A DNA stretch of 64,000 bases from Fimousia sp036311565 (GTDB taxonomy: Bacteria; Bacillota; Clostridia; Lachnospirales; Lachnospiraceae). Under the pieces are notes generated by a model. It ran no database searches and was not told the DNA's origin. It was given only the letters and a program-made list of their open reading frames with translations. The translations under genes were made by a program, and so were the position numbers. The stretch covers positions 53,963-117,962 of the forward strand of contig JAXJPR010000017.1 of NCBI GenBank assembly GCA_036311565.1. Direction: 5' to 3'. Position 1 is the first letter of the stretch. Every line of letters starts with the position of its first letter. Positions 45,025 through 53,734 of this stretch are shown here, piece after piece.

Positions 45025-45381
45025 TTACAAAAGCAACACATAAAGAACCACCGCAACAATAAATGCAACAATTGCTTTGGCCATACGCATTTTCCACTCA
45101 TTCCACGAATCCGTTTCAGATTCTTCTTCTTGGAAAATCCATTCTTCCTGCATCTGTTCCAAATTCCAACGTGCTTTCATCTTTCCAAGTAATTCACTTG
45201 CTTTTCTTGCGTCTTTTTCTTCTACATAAATATCTGCTCCTGATAAAGCAAATCCTTTCGCAATTTTTAAATACTCTCCTGCCTCAGATGCCTCTACATA
45301 ACAGATAATGTCATTTTCAATCAAATTTTCTAAAATTTCCTGCTCTTTTATCTGCTCTAACCCAGTCCATAATTTAACCAT
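45025..45381 (-). CDS. DUF2007-like small protein with C-terminal membrane anchor
   Basis: A 118-residue protein. The N-terminal part (about 1-75; LIENDIICYVEASEAGEYLK, ALSGADIYVEEKDARKASEL) resembles the DUF2007/putative signal-transducing fold. The C-terminal helix (about 99-118) is hydrophobic and follows a basic WKMRMAK, so it is probably a tail-anchored membrane protein. The function is unknown. It lies between eno and gpmI with its own terminator. Confidence 0.72.
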   Translation of the reverse strand: MVKLWTGLEQIKEQEILENLIENDIICYVEASEAGEYLKIAKGFALSGADIYVEEKDARKASELLGKMKARWNLEQMQEEWIFQEEESETDSWNEWKMRMAKAIVAFIVAVVLYVLLL

Positions 45382-45499
45382 ACACTTCTCCCTTGGTATT
45401 ATCCCGTTCTATATTAACTAGTGATATTATACCATGAAGAAATTAGATAAATTCTTTCATTTTACTTAATATTTCTTAAAATATCTTTAGGTTTGGGTA

Positions 45500-45536
45500 A
45501 AAAAAAGATGCTTTCAAAAATGAAACCATCTTTTTT
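45500..45536 (-). terminator. Terminator of gpmI
   Basis: On the minus strand AAAAGATGGTTTC and GAAAGCATCTTTT form a hairpin followed by TTTT, directly past the gpmI stop. Confidence 0.8.
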
Positions 45537-45545
45537 CTTCATTTA

Positions 45546-47090
45546 TTATTTGCGAACCAATAAAGACTTACCAGTCATTTCTTTTGGCTGTTCCATTCCC
45601 ATCATTTCAATTAATGTTGGAACGATATCTGCTAAGCATCCGCCTTCTCTTAAAGTATAAGCTTCATCATAATTTACCAAAATAAATGGTACCGGATTTG
45701 TTGTATGAGCAGTAAATGGAGCACCTGTTTCATAATCTAATAACTGTTCTGCATTTCCATGGTCAGCACAAATAAACATTTGTCCATCCACTTCTTTGAT
45801 TGCTTCTACTGCATCTCCAACACATTTATCTACTGCTTCCACTGCTTTTATTGCAGCTGTTTCAATTCCAGTATGTCCAACCATATCGCTGTTTGCAAAG
45901 TTAATGATGATAACATCATATTCGTTAGATTTAATTGCTTTTACTAACTGTTTACCAACTTCTGGAGCACTCATTTCTGGCTGTAAATCATAAGTTGCAA
46001 CAGCTGGAGATTTTACTAAAATTCTATCCTCTCCTTCATTTGGTTCTTCAATACCACCATTAAAGAAGAATGTAACGTGTGCATATTTTTCTGTTTCTGC
46101 AAGTCTTAACTGTTTTAATCCATGAGCAGCTAAATATTCACCAAATGTATTGTTAATTTCAACTTTATGGAATGCAACTAATTTGTTAGGAATTGTTACA
46201 TCATATTCTGTAAAACATACATATGTTGTAGGAAAATAACCATTTGGACGATCAAATCCTTCGAATTTATCGTCACAAATAGAACGTGTAATTTCTCTTG
46301 CACGGTCTGGTCTGAAGTTATAAAAAATAACAGAATCATTTTCTTTTAAAGTAGCTACTGGCGCACCATCTTCCATGATAACAGTTGGTACAACAAATTC
46401 ATCCGTAACTTCTTCTTTATAAGAATCTGCAATTGCCTGTACTGCATCTGTTGCAGTATTTCCTTCACCCATAACAATTGCACGATAAGCTTTTTCTACT
46501 CGATCCCAGCGATTATCTCTATCCATTGCATAATAACGTCCAGAAACAGATGCAATTTTTCCAACACCGATTTCTGCCATTTTTTCAACTAATTCTTCTG
46601 CATATCCTTTTCCAGATGTTGGAGCAGTATCACGTCCGTCTAAAAATAAATGTACATATACGTTTTCTAATCCCTGACGTTTTGCAAGCTCTAATACACC
46701 ATATAAATGTGTATTGTGACTGTGTACACCACCATCGGATAACAAACCAAAGCAATGAAGTGCAGAATCGTGTGCTTTACAGTTTTCCACTGCCTTTAAC
46801 ATCGCTTCATTTTCAAAAAATGTTCCATCCTGAATTTCTTTTGTAATTCTTGTTAATTCCTGATATACAATACGTCCAGCACCCATGTTCAGATGTCCAA
46901 CTTCAGAGTTTCCCATCTGTCCATCTGGAAGCCCTACTGCCATTCCGCTTGCATTTCCTTTTACGAATACGCCTTCACTCATCAGCTTGTCCATAACTGG
47001 TGTATTCGCCATTGCAACAGCATTCGCTTCATCTTTTTCATTTAATCCATAACCATCTAATATCATCAGAACTGTTGGTTTTTTACCCAT
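45546..47090 (-). CDS. gpmI: 2,3-bisphosphoglycerate-independent phosphoglycerate mutase
   Basis: A 514-residue alkaline-phosphatase-superfamily enzyme interconverting 3- and 2-phosphoglycerate. MILDGYGLN holds the first metal Asp, GQMGNSEVGHLNMGAG the phospho-Ser near 62, HLFLDGRDTAPTSG and GRYYAMDRDNRWDR are substrate-binding motifs, and the second metal site is in NFANSDMVGHTG and FICADHGNAEQ. Full length. A sigma-A promoter lies upstream at 47163-47191. Confidence 0.97.
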   Translation of the reverse strand: MGKKPTVLMILDGYGLNEKDEANAVAMANTPVMDKLMSEGVFVKGNASGMAVGLPDGQMGNSEVGHLNMGAGRIVYQELTRITKEIQDGTFFENEAMLKAVENCKAHDSALHCFGLLSDGGVHSHNTHLYGVLELAKRQGLENVYVHLFLDGRDTAPTSGKGYAEELVEKMAEIGVGKIASVSGRYYAMDRDNRWDRVEKAYRAIVMGEGNTATDAVQAIADSYKEEVTDEFVVPTVIMEDGAPVATLKENDSVIFYNFRPDRAREITRSICDDKFEGFDRPNGYFPTTYVCFTEYDVTIPNKLVAFHKVEINNTFGEYLAAHGLKQLRLAETEKYAHVTFFFNGGIEEPNEGEDRILVKSPAVATYDLQPEMSAPEVGKQLVKAIKSNEYDVIIINFANSDMVGHTGIETAAIKAVEAVDKCVGDAVEAIKEVDGQMFICADHGNAEQLLDYETGAPFTAHTTNPVPFILVNYDEAYTLREGGCLADIVPTLIEMMGMEQPKEMTGKSLLVRK

Positions 47091-47162
47091 CTTTTACTCT
47101 CCTTTGCATCTATAAACTCTCAGGCAGCCTGTTGTGCTGTCATGTTACTCACATATGCCATA

Positions 47163-47191
47163 ATTATAACGTACTTTGACAAGAAATTCAA
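47163..47191 (-). promoter_or_regulatory. Promoter of gpmI
   Basis: On the minus strand TTGAAT (47186-47191), a 17-bp spacer and TATAAT (47163-47168). It lies at the end of the histidine-kinase gene and gives a leader of about 65 nt. Confidence 0.68.
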
Positions 47192-47192
47192 C

Positions 47193-48584
47193 TTAAAGCT
47201 TTTCAGTCTCTTTCTTTTCTATCTGTTTTCTTTCTGATAATGGAACAGTAAATACAAACTCGCTCCCTTCTCCTTTTTTACTAAACACATGGATTTGTCC
47301 CTCATGAATCTGAATGATCCATTTTACCATAGAAAGTCCTAATCCTGTTCCATTTGTAGTACTCTTTCTGCTTTTATCTTCACGATAAAAACGGTTCCAT
47401 ATTTTTGATAAATTTTCTTCAGATATACCAATTCCATTATCAATGATGCGCCCTTCCAGTAAGTTGTTTTGTTTGCTTATTAAAATTTTTATATAACCGC
47501 CTTCTTTTCCATAAAAAATAGCATTTTCAATCAAATTCATCATCATACGCATGAGAAGTGTTTCTTCTCCATAGACCATCAATCCTTCTTCGATATGTTT
47601 TTCAAGGGAAATATTTCTCTTCTGAGCCTGTTCTTCTAAGGTATCCACAATCATTTCAGCCATAAAACTAAACTCAAATTCATCCTTATGAAAATACTCT
47701 CCTCCCCGTTCACATCGAGAAATCGTAAGTAGCTGTGAAATTAATGTAATCATTCGATCTGTTTGATTTTGAATAATTTTAATTTCTTCCACCTCTTCTG
47801 GTGTAGCGGATTCTTCAATCAAATATTCACATTGAGAACGTATGACCGCAAGAGGTGTTCTCAATTCATGAGATACATCCGAAGAAAATTGACGTTCTGC
47901 CTCAAATGCCTCTTCTAATCGATCAAACATATCATTGAACGAAACCGATAAACGATGCATTTCATCTTTTACCAACGGAACTGTAAGTCTTTTTGATAAA
48001 TCTTCTCCTTTTGAAATCTCTCCTGCCTCTTTACATATAATATCTACTGGTCTTAATGCCTTAGATAGCATTACATATCCAATATATCCAATAAATAAAG
48101 TTAAAATAACAAACAGAATACCTCCTGCCACCATAATCTGATTGGCAAATAATTCAAATCCATGAATAGTCGAAATGGCACGTATCCACAAAGTTTTTCC
48201 GTTTCCATAATCATATGCACGGTCATATACAAGCCAATTGGAATTTTTTTCATGAATATGCTGATAATAATCATCCTTTAAAATCGTATTTACTGGAAAC
48301 TGGCTGGGAATGCTCCCTGCAATTGGAGCACCAGTTTCTGAATATACAGAAATCAATACTCCATCGCTATAAAATTCTATATCTTTCGGTATCGTGTATT
48401 GATCTCCTTGAAATTCGATTTTGGCATAAAATGCTGCTGTTTTTCCACTTATTTCTTCCTCTGCTGCGTCCGTTTCCAGATTATGAAGAAAAAACAACAT
48501 TCCTGCCAGAACAACCGCAAGAATCACTGCTACGATTATAGTATACCAAAGAGTAATTTTTCGCTTTATTGATCGTCTTTTCAT
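47193..48584 (-). CDS. Sensor histidine kinase
   Basis: A 463-residue membrane kinase. Helices at about 12-34 and 145-170 flank an extracytoplasmic sensor domain of roughly 110 residues with no recognised fold. HAMP (KALRPVDIICKEAGEISKGE), then the phosphoacceptor H box FSSDVSHELRTPLAVIRSQ (His about 242), N box MMNLIENAIFYG, and G boxes DNGIGIS and GTGLGLSMVKW. The signal is unknown. It starts 3 nt after the response-regulator gene and is expected to phosphorylate that protein. Confidence 0.93.
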   Translation of the reverse strand: MKRRSIKRKITLWYTIIVAVILAVVLAGMLFFLHNLETDAAEEEISGKTAAFYAKIEFQGDQYTIPKDIEFYSDGVLISVYSETGAPIAGSIPSQFPVNTILKDDYYQHIHEKNSNWLVYDRAYDYGNGKTLWIRAISTIHGFELFANQIMVAGGILFVILTLFIGYIGYVMLSKALRPVDIICKEAGEISKGEDLSKRLTVPLVKDEMHRLSVSFNDMFDRLEEAFEAERQFSSDVSHELRTPLAVIRSQCEYLIEESATPEEVEEIKIIQNQTDRMITLISQLLTISRCERGGEYFHKDEFEFSFMAEMIVDTLEEQAQKRNISLEKHIEEGLMVYGEETLLMRMMMNLIENAIFYGKEGGYIKILISKQNNLLEGRIIDNGIGISEENLSKIWNRFYREDKSRKSTTNGTGLGLSMVKWIIQIHEGQIHVFSKKGEGSEFVFTVPLSERKQIEKKETEKL

Positions 48585-48587
48585 TCA

Positions 48588-49256
48588 TTATCCCCTTATT
48601 ACATAACCAGTTCCACGAACTGTATGGATTAATTTCTTTTCTTTATCGCAATCAATTTTTTTTCTTAAATAACGAATATATACATCGACTATATTAGATC
48701 CTCCTTCAAAATCATATCCCCACACTCTTTCCTGAATTTGTTCTCTTGATAAAACAAGATTCTTATTTTGTAATAAATATTCTAACAACATGTATTCTTT
48801 ACTAGAAAGTTCTATATTTTTACCACCTCTGGTTACAATTTTGGTATTTATATCCATCTGAAGATTATCCACGTGTAGCAAATTAGACGTATATACTGGT
48901 TTTCTTCTCATAATTGCACGCAGTCTGGCTAATAATTCTTCAAAGGAAAAAGGTTTTACCAGATAATCATCCGCTCCATAATCGAGCCCCTTTACTCTAT
49001 CCTCAATGCTGTCTCTGGCTGTAAGCATCAACACAGGTGTATGATTTCCCTTTTGTCGTAAACCTTTCAAAACATCCAGTCCATCTTTTCCAGGAAGCAT
49101 CCCATCTAAAATAATACCATCGTATTCTGTCATGAAGAGATAATCTTCTGCCTCTAAACCATCTCCACAATCATCTACGGTATATTTTTCTTTCATCAGT
49201 CTCTTTTTTATAATTTGACAAAGGTCTTTTTCGTCTTCTACTAATAAAATTCTCAT
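48588..49256 (-). CDS. OmpR/PhoB-family response regulator
   Basis: A 222-residue regulator. Receiver residues: acidic pocket VEDEKD near 7-10, phosphoacceptor Asp51 in ILDGMLPGKDG, Thr in MLTARDSIEDR and Lys in VKPFSFEEL. The C-terminal winged helix (about 125-222) ends with VDVYIRYLRKKIDCD and VRGTGYVIRG, the OmpR pattern. Its gene is divergent from the acidic lipoprotein. Two 11-bp-spaced direct repeats between them are candidate binding sites. Confidence 0.94.
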   Translation of the reverse strand: MRILLVEDEKDLCQIIKKRLMKEKYTVDDCGDGLEAEDYLFMTEYDGIILDGMLPGKDGLDVLKGLRQKGNHTPVLMLTARDSIEDRVKGLDYGADDYLVKPFSFEELLARLRAIMRRKPVYTSNLLHVDNLQMDINTKIVTRGGKNIELSSKEYMLLEYLLQNKNLVLSREQIQERVWGYDFEGGSNIVDVYIRYLRKKIDCDKEKKLIHTVRGTGYVIRG

Positions 49257-49275
49257 TTCCTCCCGCCCCCGTTCA

Positions 49276-49309
49276 TTTTAATATTCTTTTAATATTTTTA
49301 TTATATAAT
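49276..49309 (+). promoter_or_regulatory. Response-regulator direct repeats replacing a -35 before the lipoprotein gene
   Basis: Two copies of TTTTAATATT (49276-49285 and 49287-49296) have an 11-bp period, the usual spacing for OmpR/PhoB proteins. They cover where a -35 would be (about 49281-49286) for the -10 TATAAT at 49304-49309. The divergent RR gene starts at 49256, so the site may also autoregulate. This is an inference from sequence. Confidence 0.62.
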
Positions 49310-49358
49310 AACAATATCATAAGAGATAGCATAAAAACAATGGACAGGAGAAATAATT

Positions 49359-49613
49359 ATGACGACCAAAAAATTTTTTTATAGTCTTTTATTTGTAATT
49401 TTAATAATTTTCTCTTCTGGATGTTCTGCAAAAAAACAACAACCAGCAAATCGCACCCAATCTATTGATATTTCTGATGCAGAATCCTCTACTTCTCTCT
49501 CTACAGATGGGGACTGGGATGACGACTGGGATGACGACTGGGACGATGATTCTGATGATGAGGACGAAGATTGGGATGATGAAGATGAGGATGTCGATGA
49601 AGATGATGACTAG
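49359..49613 (+). CDS. Small acidic lipoprotein with DWDDD repeats
   Basis: An 84-residue protein. A signal peptide (MTTKKFFYSLLFVILIIFSS) ends in a lipobox SSGC with Cys22, so the mature protein is membrane-anchored on the outside. The rest is a short linker and then an extremely acidic low-complexity tail, about 30 Asp/Glu-rich residues with DWDDDWDDDWDDD. ACAGGAG precedes the ATG. It is divergent from the two-component system, so it may be a regulated envelope or metal/cation-binding output, but no family is known. Confidence 0.75.
   Translation: MTTKKFFYSLLFVILIIFSSGCSAKKQQPANRTQSIDISDAESSTSLSTDGDWDDDWDDDWDDDSDDEDEDWDDEDEDVDEDDD
49512..49547 (+). repeat. In-frame 12-bp tandem repeat in the lipoprotein gene
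   Basis: Three copies of GACTGGGATGAC (third copy with two differences) encode DWDD units. The 12-bp length keeps frame, so copy-number changes would alter tail length without inactivating the gene. Confidence 0.75.
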
Positions 49614-49639
49614 CGACCGCAATGCAGGGAGACCAAATG

Positions 49640-50275
49640 GCTTCCCTATTTCATAGAATTTGTTCCTCTGATTCCACCTATCACTATCTTTCGTTTCACG
49701 ACTTTCCCCTTCTTTTTCTTAATAAAGTAAAAATTCCAATCAATGGCATTAAGTTAAGAACTGCTGACTTATGAAGCGGGGAAGAAACTAAGACAGATTC
49801 ATTTCCGTCTATTTTTTGCTATTCTATTTATTTAATCTATGCTACTCTATACAAGAAGTTTATTGGAGCCTTTGGTGACATTTTTCTTGGCCTTTCTCTG
49901 TCTGCCGGACTGGGATCAAGTGCCTTGAAATTAAAGTTTCTTTATTATCTGGTGGAAAATAATAATCCAACCGTATCTTTCAATTATTTTAATTCTAATA
50001 ATACGAAACTTTAAGTTATACATCTTAAGTGGTTCATATTTTTTGTTTTTCTTTGGCAAATAGTCAAATCTTCGCTTGCTTTTTAGACGTCTGTAATGAT
50101 TTTTATCTTTTAATAACCCTTTTGCCTCATTAGTCTGTTTATAGGTCAAATTTAAATCCACATCTAAATCAAATTCGTTGTCATCCGGCAGATCAAATCC
50201 ATTAATAATTCCGGTTCCATGTTTGCTGAAATCTTTTACACGTATGAAAAATTTCGGATAGATATCAAGTTATTT
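49640..50275. pseudogene. Gene-poor stretch with degenerate coding remnants
   Basis: No intact gene is seen between 49614 and 50379. On -, an open frame without a good ATG runs from about 50270 to 49931 (FDLPDDNEFDLDVDLNLTYK, RRLKSKRRFDYLPKKNKKYE) with a GTG at 50161. On +, a membrane-like stretch near 49840-49960 (KKFIGAFGDIFLGLSLSAGL) is out of frame with an upstream hydrophobic piece ending in a stop. They look like broken remains of one or two genes. Families are not recognised. Confidence 0.45.
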
Positions 50276-50285
50276 TTATAAAAAA

Positions 50286-50321
50286 ATCCCCCTACATATA
50301 TTTCAATGTAGAAGGATTTTC
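50286..50321 (-). terminator. Terminator of tpiA
   Basis: On the minus strand ATCCTTCTACAT and ATGTAGGGGGAT pair with two G-T pairs, followed by TTTTTTT. It lies about 60 nt past the tpiA stop. Confidence 0.8.
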
Positions 50322-50379
50322 TTAACTTAATACCATTGATATTTTCAATCTGCGGTATTTTTCTACTCTTTAAAATCAA

Positions 50380-51126
50380 TTATTTGTAGTTTACAATTGC
50401 TCCAAAATCTGGTTTTAAAGAAGCACCACCAACTAATCCACCATCGATATCTGCCTGAGCAAATAATTCTGGAGCACTTGCTGCTGATACAGATCCGCCA
50501 TACTGAATACGGATTGCTTCAGCTGTTGCTTCATCATACACTTCAGCAATACATTCACGAATAGCTGCACATACTTCCTGAGCCTGTTCTGTTGTAGCAA
50601 CAACACCTGTTCCGATTGCCCAGATTGGTTCGTAAGCAATTACAACTTCTTTAGCCTGATCAGCTGTTACTCCCTGAAGAGCAATTTTAATCTGCTGACG
50701 AACGAAGTCAATTGTAACCCCTTGTTCTCTCTGTGTTAATGTTTCACCACAGCAGATAATAGGAACGATACCATGTTCGATTGCTTTTAATACTTTTTTG
50801 TTTACAGTTTCATCTGTTTCAGCAAAGTATTCTCTTCTTTCAGAATGTCCAATAATTACGTATTTTACTCCTGCATCTACTAACATAGATGGAGCGATTT
50901 CTCCTGTATAAGCTCCACTTTCTTCAAAGTACATATTTTCAGCACCGATTGCAATGTTAGATCCTTTTGCAGCTTCTACTGCTACTGTAATATCAATTGC
51001 AGGTACGCAAAATACTACATCTACGTCTTCGCTTGCTACTAATGGTTTTAATGTATTAATTAGTTCAACTGCTTCACTTGGAGTTTTGTTCATTTTCCAG
51101 TTTCCAGCAACAATTTTTCTACGCAT
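50380..51126 (-). CDS. tpiA: Triosephosphate isomerase
   Basis: A 248-residue TIM-barrel enzyme interconverting DHAP and glyceraldehyde-3-phosphate. GNWKMNKTP holds the active-site Lys near 11, VIIGHSERREYFAE the His near 95, and VIAYEPIWAIGTG the catalytic Glu near 167. QYGGSVSAASAPELFAQADI and GGLVGGASL form the phosphate site. It follows pgk by about 110 nt and ends in a terminator. Confidence 0.97.
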   Translation of the reverse strand: MRRKIVAGNWKMNKTPSEAVELINTLKPLVASEDVDVVFCVPAIDITVAVEAAKGSNIAIGAENMYFEESGAYTGEIAPSMLVDAGVKYVIIGHSERREYFAETDETVNKKVLKAIEHGIVPIICCGETLTQREQGVTIDFVRQQIKIALQGVTADQAKEVVIAYEPIWAIGTGVVATTEQAQEVCAAIRECIAEVYDEATAEAIRIQYGGSVSAASAPELFAQADIDGGLVGGASLKPDFGAIVNYK

Positions 51127-51240
51127 AGTTCTTATCTCCTAACTGTTTTTATACTCTATACTAAACTCTGTCTGCGTCCTTCGGATTTACCAATCGTTAA
51201 GTGGTCTGATTTCATTCACTCAGCTAAATTCAAACTTCGC

Positions 51241-52434
51241 CTATTTATCGTTAGCGGCAGCTACACCTGGAAGTTCTTTTCCTTCTAAGAATTCTAAAGA
51301 AGCTCCACCACCTGTAGAAATGTGAGTCATCTTATCACCAAATCCTAACTGGTTAACTGCTGCTGCAGAATCTCCACCACCAATAATTGTAGTTGCATCG
51401 ATGTCTGCTAAAGCTTTTGCTACTGCTACTGTACCTGCTGCAAAGTTTGGCATTTCGAAACATCCCATTGGTCCATTCCATACAACTGTTTTTGCATTTT
51501 TAACAGCATCTGCAAATAATTTCTGAGTTTCTGGTCCGATATCTAATCCCTGCCATCCAGCTTCGATTCCACCTCTTCCAACAACTTTTCTATTAGCATC
51601 GTTAGAGAAATCATCAGCGATAACTGTGTCTACAGGAATTAAAAGATTTACACCTTTTTCTTTTGCTTTTTCAATCATTTCTAATGCATAATCTAAATAA
51701 TCTGCTTCAAGAAGTGAATCACCAACTTCTTCTCCTAAAGCTTTCATGAAAGTATACGCCATACCTCCACCAATGATTAATGTATCAACTTTTTCTAATA
51801 AGTTGTTAATAACAGAAATTTTAGAAGAAACTTTAGCTCCACCTAAAATAGCAACCATAGGTCTTTCTGGATTATTTACAGCATTACCCAAGAAATCGAT
51901 TTCTTTCTGCATTAAGTAACCAACAACTGCTGTGTCAACAAATTTAGTAACACCAACGTTAGAGCAGTGAGCTCTGTGAGCAGTACCGAATGCATCATTT
52001 ACAAAAATATCTGCTAAACTTGCTAAATCTTTGCTAAATGCTTCTCCATTTTTTGTTTCTTCGATTCTATAACGTGTATTTTCAAGAAGAATAACATCTC
52101 CATCTTTCATTTCAGCTACAGCAGCTTTTGCATTTGGTCCAACTACTTCTGGATCAGCAGCAAATTTTACTTCTTGTCCTAATAATTCACTTAAACGAAC
52201 AGCAACAGGTGCTAAAGATAATTCTGGTTTTGGTTCCCCTTTTGGTTTTCCTAAATGAGAACAAAGAATTAACTGTCCACCATCTGCAATTAATTTTTTC
52301 AATGTAGGAAGTGCAGCTACAAGACGGTTTTCATCTGTAATTTTACCTTCCTGTAAAGGTACATTAAAATCACAGCGTACTAAGACTTTTTTCCCTTTTA
52401 CGTTGATATCATCTACTGATTTTTTGTTTAACAT
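51241..52434 (-). CDS. pgk: Phosphoglycerate kinase
   Basis: A 397-residue kinase of 1,3-bisphosphoglycerate. VLVRCDFNVPLQEGKITDEN near the N-terminus, SHLGKPKG, LLENTRY and the C-terminal nucleotide site (GGGDSAAAVNQLGF, HISTGGGASLEFLEG) are all present. The ATG at 52434 is preferred over the in-frame TTG at 52440 since AGGAGG sits 8 nt before it. gap lies upstream, separated by a strong terminator. Confidence 0.97.
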   Translation of the reverse strand: MLNKKSVDDINVKGKKVLVRCDFNVPLQEGKITDENRLVAALPTLKKLIADGGQLILCSHLGKPKGEPKPELSLAPVAVRLSELLGQEVKFAADPEVVGPNAKAAVAEMKDGDVILLENTRYRIEETKNGEAFSKDLASLADIFVNDAFGTAHRAHCSNVGVTKFVDTAVVGYLMQKEIDFLGNAVNNPERPMVAILGGAKVSSKISVINNLLEKVDTLIIGGGMAYTFMKALGEEVGDSLLEADYLDYALEMIEKAKEKGVNLLIPVDTVIADDFSNDANRKVVGRGGIEAGWQGLDIGPETQKLFADAVKNAKTVVWNGPMGCFEMPNFAAGTVAVAKALADIDATTIIGGGDSAAAVNQLGFGDKMTHISTGGGASLEFLEGKELPGVAAANDK

Positions 52435-52493
52435 ATTCAATTCCTCCTAATAGAACCTTAATAATAATGCTGGAGATTTGTCCCACAACATGA

Positions 52494-52525
52494 AAAAAAG
52501 GGTCCGGCCCAAAAAGACCGGACCC
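52494..52525 (-). terminator. Terminator between gap and pgk
   Basis: On the minus strand GGGTCCGGTC pairs with GGCCGGACCC around TTTTTG, followed by TTTTTTT. Very strong. pgk transcription must rely on read-through or its own promoter. Confidence 0.9.
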
Positions 52526-52556
52526 CTACTGGATCAATTTAATAAAATACTCTTAA

Positions 52557-53570
52557 TTAAGCTAATTCAGCAAAGTATTTGATTGTTCTTACCATCTGGC
52601 TTGTGTAAGAGTTTTCATTATCATACCAAGAAACAACCTGAACTTCTGTTGTACCATTGTCTAATGGACAAACCATTGTCTGAGTTGCATCAAATAAAGA
52701 ACCATATCTCATACCAACGATATCGCTAGATACGATTTCATCTGTATTGTATCCAAAAGATTCTGTAGCTGCTGCTTTCATAGCTGCGTTGATTTCATCA
52801 ACTGTAACTGTTCCTTCTACAACTGCTGTTAAGATTGTTGTAGATCCTGTAGGAGTTGGAACACGCTGAGCAGATCCGATTAATTTACCATTTAATTCTG
52901 GGATAACTAATCCGATAGCTTTTGCAGCACCTGTGCTGTTTGGTACGATATTAACTGCTGCTGCACGAGATCTTCTTAAATCACCTTTTCTCTGTGGTCC
53001 ATCAAGAGTCATCTGATCACCTGTGTAAGCATGGATTGTACACATAATACCAGATTTGATTGGTGCGAAATCATTAAGAGCTTTAGCCATAGGTGCTAAA
53101 CAGTTTGTTGTACAAGAAGCTGCAGAAATAACTGTGTCTTCTGGTTTTAATTCTGTATGGTTAACATTGTAAACGATGGTTGGAAGGTCATTTCCTGCTG
53201 GAGCAGAAATAACAACTTTTTTAGCACCTGCTTTAATATGAGCAGAAGCTTTTTCTTTAGATGTATAGAAACCTGTACATTCTAATACTACATCTACACC
53301 GATTTCTCCCCAAGGAAGTTCTTCAGCGTTAGCTTTTGCATAGATTTTGATTTCTTTTCCGTCTACTGTAATAGAATCTTCACCAGCTACAACTGTTGCT
53401 GCTTTATCATATGTTCCCTGAGAAGAGTCATATTTTAATAAGTGTGCTAACATTTTTGGAGATGTTAAGTCATTGATTGCTACTACATCATATCCTTCAG
53501 CTCCAAACATTTGTCTAAATGCAAGACGTCCGATACGTCCAAATCCATTGATTGCTACTTTTACTGCCAT
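52557..53570 (-). CDS. gap: Glyceraldehyde-3-phosphate dehydrogenase
   Basis: A 337-residue NAD-dependent dehydrogenase. INGFGRIGRLAFRQMF is the N-terminal Rossmann Gly motif, SAASCTTNCLAP holds the catalytic Cys near 155, and RRSRAAAVNIVPNSTGAAKA and SWYDNENSYTSQMVRT complete the family. Full length. A promoter lies at 53635-53663 and a downstream 18-bp palindrome at 53606-53623. Confidence 0.97.
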   Translation of the reverse strand: MAVKVAINGFGRIGRLAFRQMFGAEGYDVVAINDLTSPKMLAHLLKYDSSQGTYDKAATVVAGEDSITVDGKEIKIYAKANAEELPWGEIGVDVVLECTGFYTSKEKASAHIKAGAKKVVISAPAGNDLPTIVYNVNHTELKPEDTVISAASCTTNCLAPMAKALNDFAPIKSGIMCTIHAYTGDQMTLDGPQRKGDLRRSRAAAVNIVPNSTGAAKAIGLVIPELNGKLIGSAQRVPTPTGSTTILTAVVEGTVTVDEINAAMKAAATESFGYNTDEIVSSDIVGMRYGSLFDATQTMVCPLDNGTTEVQVVSWYDNENSYTSQMVRTIKYFAELA

Positions 53571-53605
53571 CTTATAATTCCTCCTAAGTCTTTTAAAAGA
53601 TTATC

Positions 53606-53663
53606 TTGACATTGTTATGTCAAACTTTATTATTATTTTAACCAATTCCAGTAAAAAATTCAA
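53606..53663 (-). promoter_or_regulatory. gap promoter with a palindromic operator
   Basis: On the minus strand -35 TTGAAT (53658-53663), 17-bp spacer and -10 TAAAAT (53635-53640). About 5-22 bp past the expected start lies a perfect 18-bp palindrome TTGACAT-AACA-ATGTCAA (53606-53623), a likely repressor site in the untranslated leader. No gene for a CggR-type regulator is in the window. The regulator is unknown. Confidence 0.6.
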
Positions 53664-53684
53664 GCCTAATTTGAAAATAATGAC

Positions 53685-53701
53685 ATGTATACAATATACA
53701 T
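53685..53701. repeat. 17-bp palindrome upstream of the gap promoter
   Basis: Perfect ATGTATA-CAA-TATACAT inverted repeat, about 22 bp upstream of the -35. It could be a regulator site or a weak end of the upstream transcript. No clear match to a known operator. Confidence 0.4.
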
Positions 53702-53734
53702 TTCTTTTTTTCTTTTTGTGAAAAAGCTTTAGTT

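Noticed and set aside
46478..46846. 122-residue frame on + opposite gpmI
   Set aside because: Antisense shadow of a firmly identified gene; no ribosome site.
49401..49622. Hydrophobic frame on - opposite the acidic lipoprotein
   Set aside because: The Ile/Val-rich composition is the complement of GAT/GAC repeats; the + frame has a signal peptide and lipobox.
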